Source: Gammaproteobacteria bacterium
Lineage (GTDB): Bacteria > Pseudomonadota > Gammaproteobacteria > Steroidobacterales > UBA11654
DNA length: 26,712 nt
Assembly (NCBI GenBank): GCA_012965065.1
Contig: DTSX01000089.1
Span: forward strand, 1 to 26,712
Direction of reading: 5' to 3'
Part shown: positions 25,564 to 26,712 of the stretch, one piece after another
How positions within the stretch are numbered: the first letter of the stretch is position 1
How the letters are laid out: the number at the start of each line of letters is the position of its first letter
Position numbers and translations under genes: made by a program
The notes under the pieces: model-generated
Told to the model about the DNA's origin: nothing
Database searches by the model: none
Seen by the model: only the letters and a program-made list of their open reading frames with translations

Positions 25564-26588
25564 GCCGCTCTCTTTCTTCTTCTGCGTCGGCGAATCAATA
25601 GAACGATCAGTAACACCAAAATCAGCATCGAACCCCAATAACTGAATGGTAATCTGCCTGATTGAATTTTCCCGTATTCTCCAGTTTTTAAGTTTTTAAA
25701 CTCGTCTTTCCATGCATCTACGGGAAGAGATTCATCGTTGATAACCTCAAAAGTTTTGTTGATCGCATCTGGATTGTAAACAGATTCAACCAAAACTGAA
25801 GCCACATCTCCTCTGGGGATCGAACCAATGATTTTATCGCCTTGGTCAAATTTGATTCCCTGAGTTCCCGGATCACCATATAGGCCACCAGGTCTGACAA
25901 TGGTAAAGTCAATGCCGCTGTTTCGGATATACTCTTCTCCAAGCGACTTCCACTTCAAGGTTTTATTCATAAATAGATTCAAGAAAACTGTGCTGAAATT
26001 TTCAGCACCACCGGCTCCAATGGAGGACATATAAATAATATGTCGAGTCCCTGCTCTCTTTGCTTCATCGACTAAATTTATAACCCCTTTGTAAACCACC
26101 GATTCTGGTCCATCCGGTCCCTTTCCAGGTTTAGCACCTATTGTAGAGATAATAATATCTGAATCTTGCAGCGCCATTACCAAAGTCTCCGGCTGCGTTA
26201 CATCTGCATAAACCCATTCATAGTTACCACCAATATCTGCACTTGCTTTTGCGATGTTTCTGGATAGAGCACGGATCCGCAAATCTCGTTTAGCTAAACT
26301 CTCAAGAACAAATCTGCCTGTTCTACCGGATGCCCCAATCACTACTATCAAAGGCTGATTGTCTTCGGTTAAAGATCCAGAGACTGAATACTGATTAGAA
26401 ACTTTTACAACACTTGGTTGCATCATGTTTCTATTGAGTGGGTCCAACGATCTTGGAATGAGTCTCTCTAAACAAGGTCTATTAAAGTTAGAATTTAATT
26501 GTTCCTGACATTCAGATTGGTGTGCAAGAAGTGGTTTTGCTGTAAATACAACGAAGAATGTTAGGATAAATAATTTGGTAAACTGCAT
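25560..26588 (-). CDS. Signal-peptide-bearing SDR-like NAD(P)-binding protein with C-terminal membrane anchor
   Basis: An atypical short-chain dehydrogenase/NmrA-like fold of unknown substrate, 342 residues. The N-terminus is a signal peptide (KLFILTFFVVF, cleavage near LLA|HQ), followed by a linker to about 75 containing the only two Cys (C27, C39). The Rossmann core starts with G85-ASGRTG and includes the YADVTQPE, STIGAKPG and YMSSIGAGG strands and IVRPGGLYG, the pattern of NAD(P)-binding domain family 10 proteins. Near the end a hydrophobic helix of about 15 residues (318-332) is followed by six Arg, Lys and Arg. By the positive-inside rule this tail would be cytoplasmic, leaving the Rossmann domain outside. 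An internal ATG pair near codons 55-56 could give a cytoplasmic form; that is not favoured. Confidence 0.85.
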   Translation of the reverse strand: MQFTKLFILTFFVVFTAKPLLAHQSECQEQLNSNFNRPCLERLIPRSLDPLNRNMMQPSVVKVSNQYSVSGSLTEDNQPLIVVIGASGRTGRFVLESLAKRDLRIRALSRNIAKASADIGGNYEWVYADVTQPETLVMALQDSDIIISTIGAKPGKGPDGPESVVYKGVINLVDEAKRAGTRHIIYMSSIGAGGAENFSTVFLNLFMNKTLKWKSLGEEYIRNSGIDFTIVRPGGLYGDPGTQGIKFDQGDKIIGSIPRGDVASVLVESVYNPDAINKTFEVINDESLPVDAWKDEFKNLKTGEYGKIQSGRLPFSYWGSMLILVLLIVLLIRRRRRRKRAA

Positions 26589-26638
26589 GGCATTATTTTC
26601 ACTATAATATTATCAGATTAATATACAAATTTTACCGG
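26589..26638. promoter_or_regulatory. Short divergent promoter region
   Basis: A 50-nt AT-rich spacer between divergent starts. A perfect TATAAT at 26603-26608 on the plus strand would start transcription about 25 nt before the next gene. No good -35 match was seen. On the minus strand TATAGT (26601-26606) is the only candidate toward the SDR-like gene, and it is very close to the start. Confidence 0.35.
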
Positions 26639-26712
26639 ATGAAAAAATATATAGCATTCCTTTCTCTTTTTATATCATTGAGCTGCCTTGCCAATGAAAA
26701 TCCCGAAGAGAT
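26639..26712 (+). CDS. Start of an exported protein, 3'-truncated by window edge
   Basis: The frame opens with an ATG and stays open to the window end, giving 24 residues: MKKYIAFLSLFISLSCLA followed by NENPEE. This is a textbook signal peptide, with cleavage likely after CLA; a lipoprotein reading through the Cys is less likely because the lipobox is poor. The product cannot be identified from this much. Confidence 0.6.
   Translation, partial: MKKYIAFLSLFISLSCLANENPEE

Overview
This window is ordinary, densely packed chromosome from a gammaproteobacterium, probably a small-genome marine lineage. The basis is a fused aspartokinase-homoserine dehydrogenase (ThrA type), AcnA, PurB next to MnmA, and UvrC followed by PgsA, all with short or negative gene spacing and, by eye, a G+C near 40%. 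The marine placement is inference. No rRNA, tRNA, CRISPR array, insertion sequence, prophage or integrase was seen.

Layout. Positions 1-3144 (+): the 3' part of a prolyl oligopeptidase (cut by the window edge), then an exported metal-dependent amidohydrolase. Positions 3157-10163 (-): a tight six-gene run read fumC, NUDIX hydrolase, mazG, uvrC, pgsA, DUF885 lipoprotein. It combines a TCA enzyme, nucleotide-pool cleaning, excision repair and phospholipid synthesis, ending in a lipoprotein peptidase. Positions 10263-18607 (+): purB, a GNAT acetyltransferase, mnmA, acnA (with a plausible promoter of its own), a two-gene ABC exporter and tatD. Positions 18591-22434 (-): thrC and thrA, without thrB between them. 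Positions 22614-25563 (+): an accessory-looking trio of an unassigned P-loop kinase-like protein, a haloalkane dehalogenase overlapping it by 4 nt, and a class III CoA-transferase. Positions 25560-26588 (-): a Rossmann-fold SDR-like protein with a signal peptide and a C-terminal membrane/Arg tail. Positions 26639 to the end (+): the start of a further exported protein.

Functionally most of the window is housekeeping: TCA cycle (fumC, acnA), purine synthesis (purB), tRNA thiolation (mnmA), DNA repair (uvrC), house-cleaning hydrolases (mazG, NUDIX, possibly tatD) and threonine synthesis (thrA, thrC). The parts most worth a second look are: (i) the P-loop/dehalogenase/CoA-transferase trio; (ii) the apparently exported, membrane-anchored NAD(P)-fold protein; (iii) the thrA leader, where a 9-bp hairpin has a loop complementary over 11 nt to the region just upstream of the thrC start codon.

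Several start codons were moved inward from the longest open frame, on the basis of family N-termini, signal peptides or ribosome binding sites. These choices are stated in each entry.
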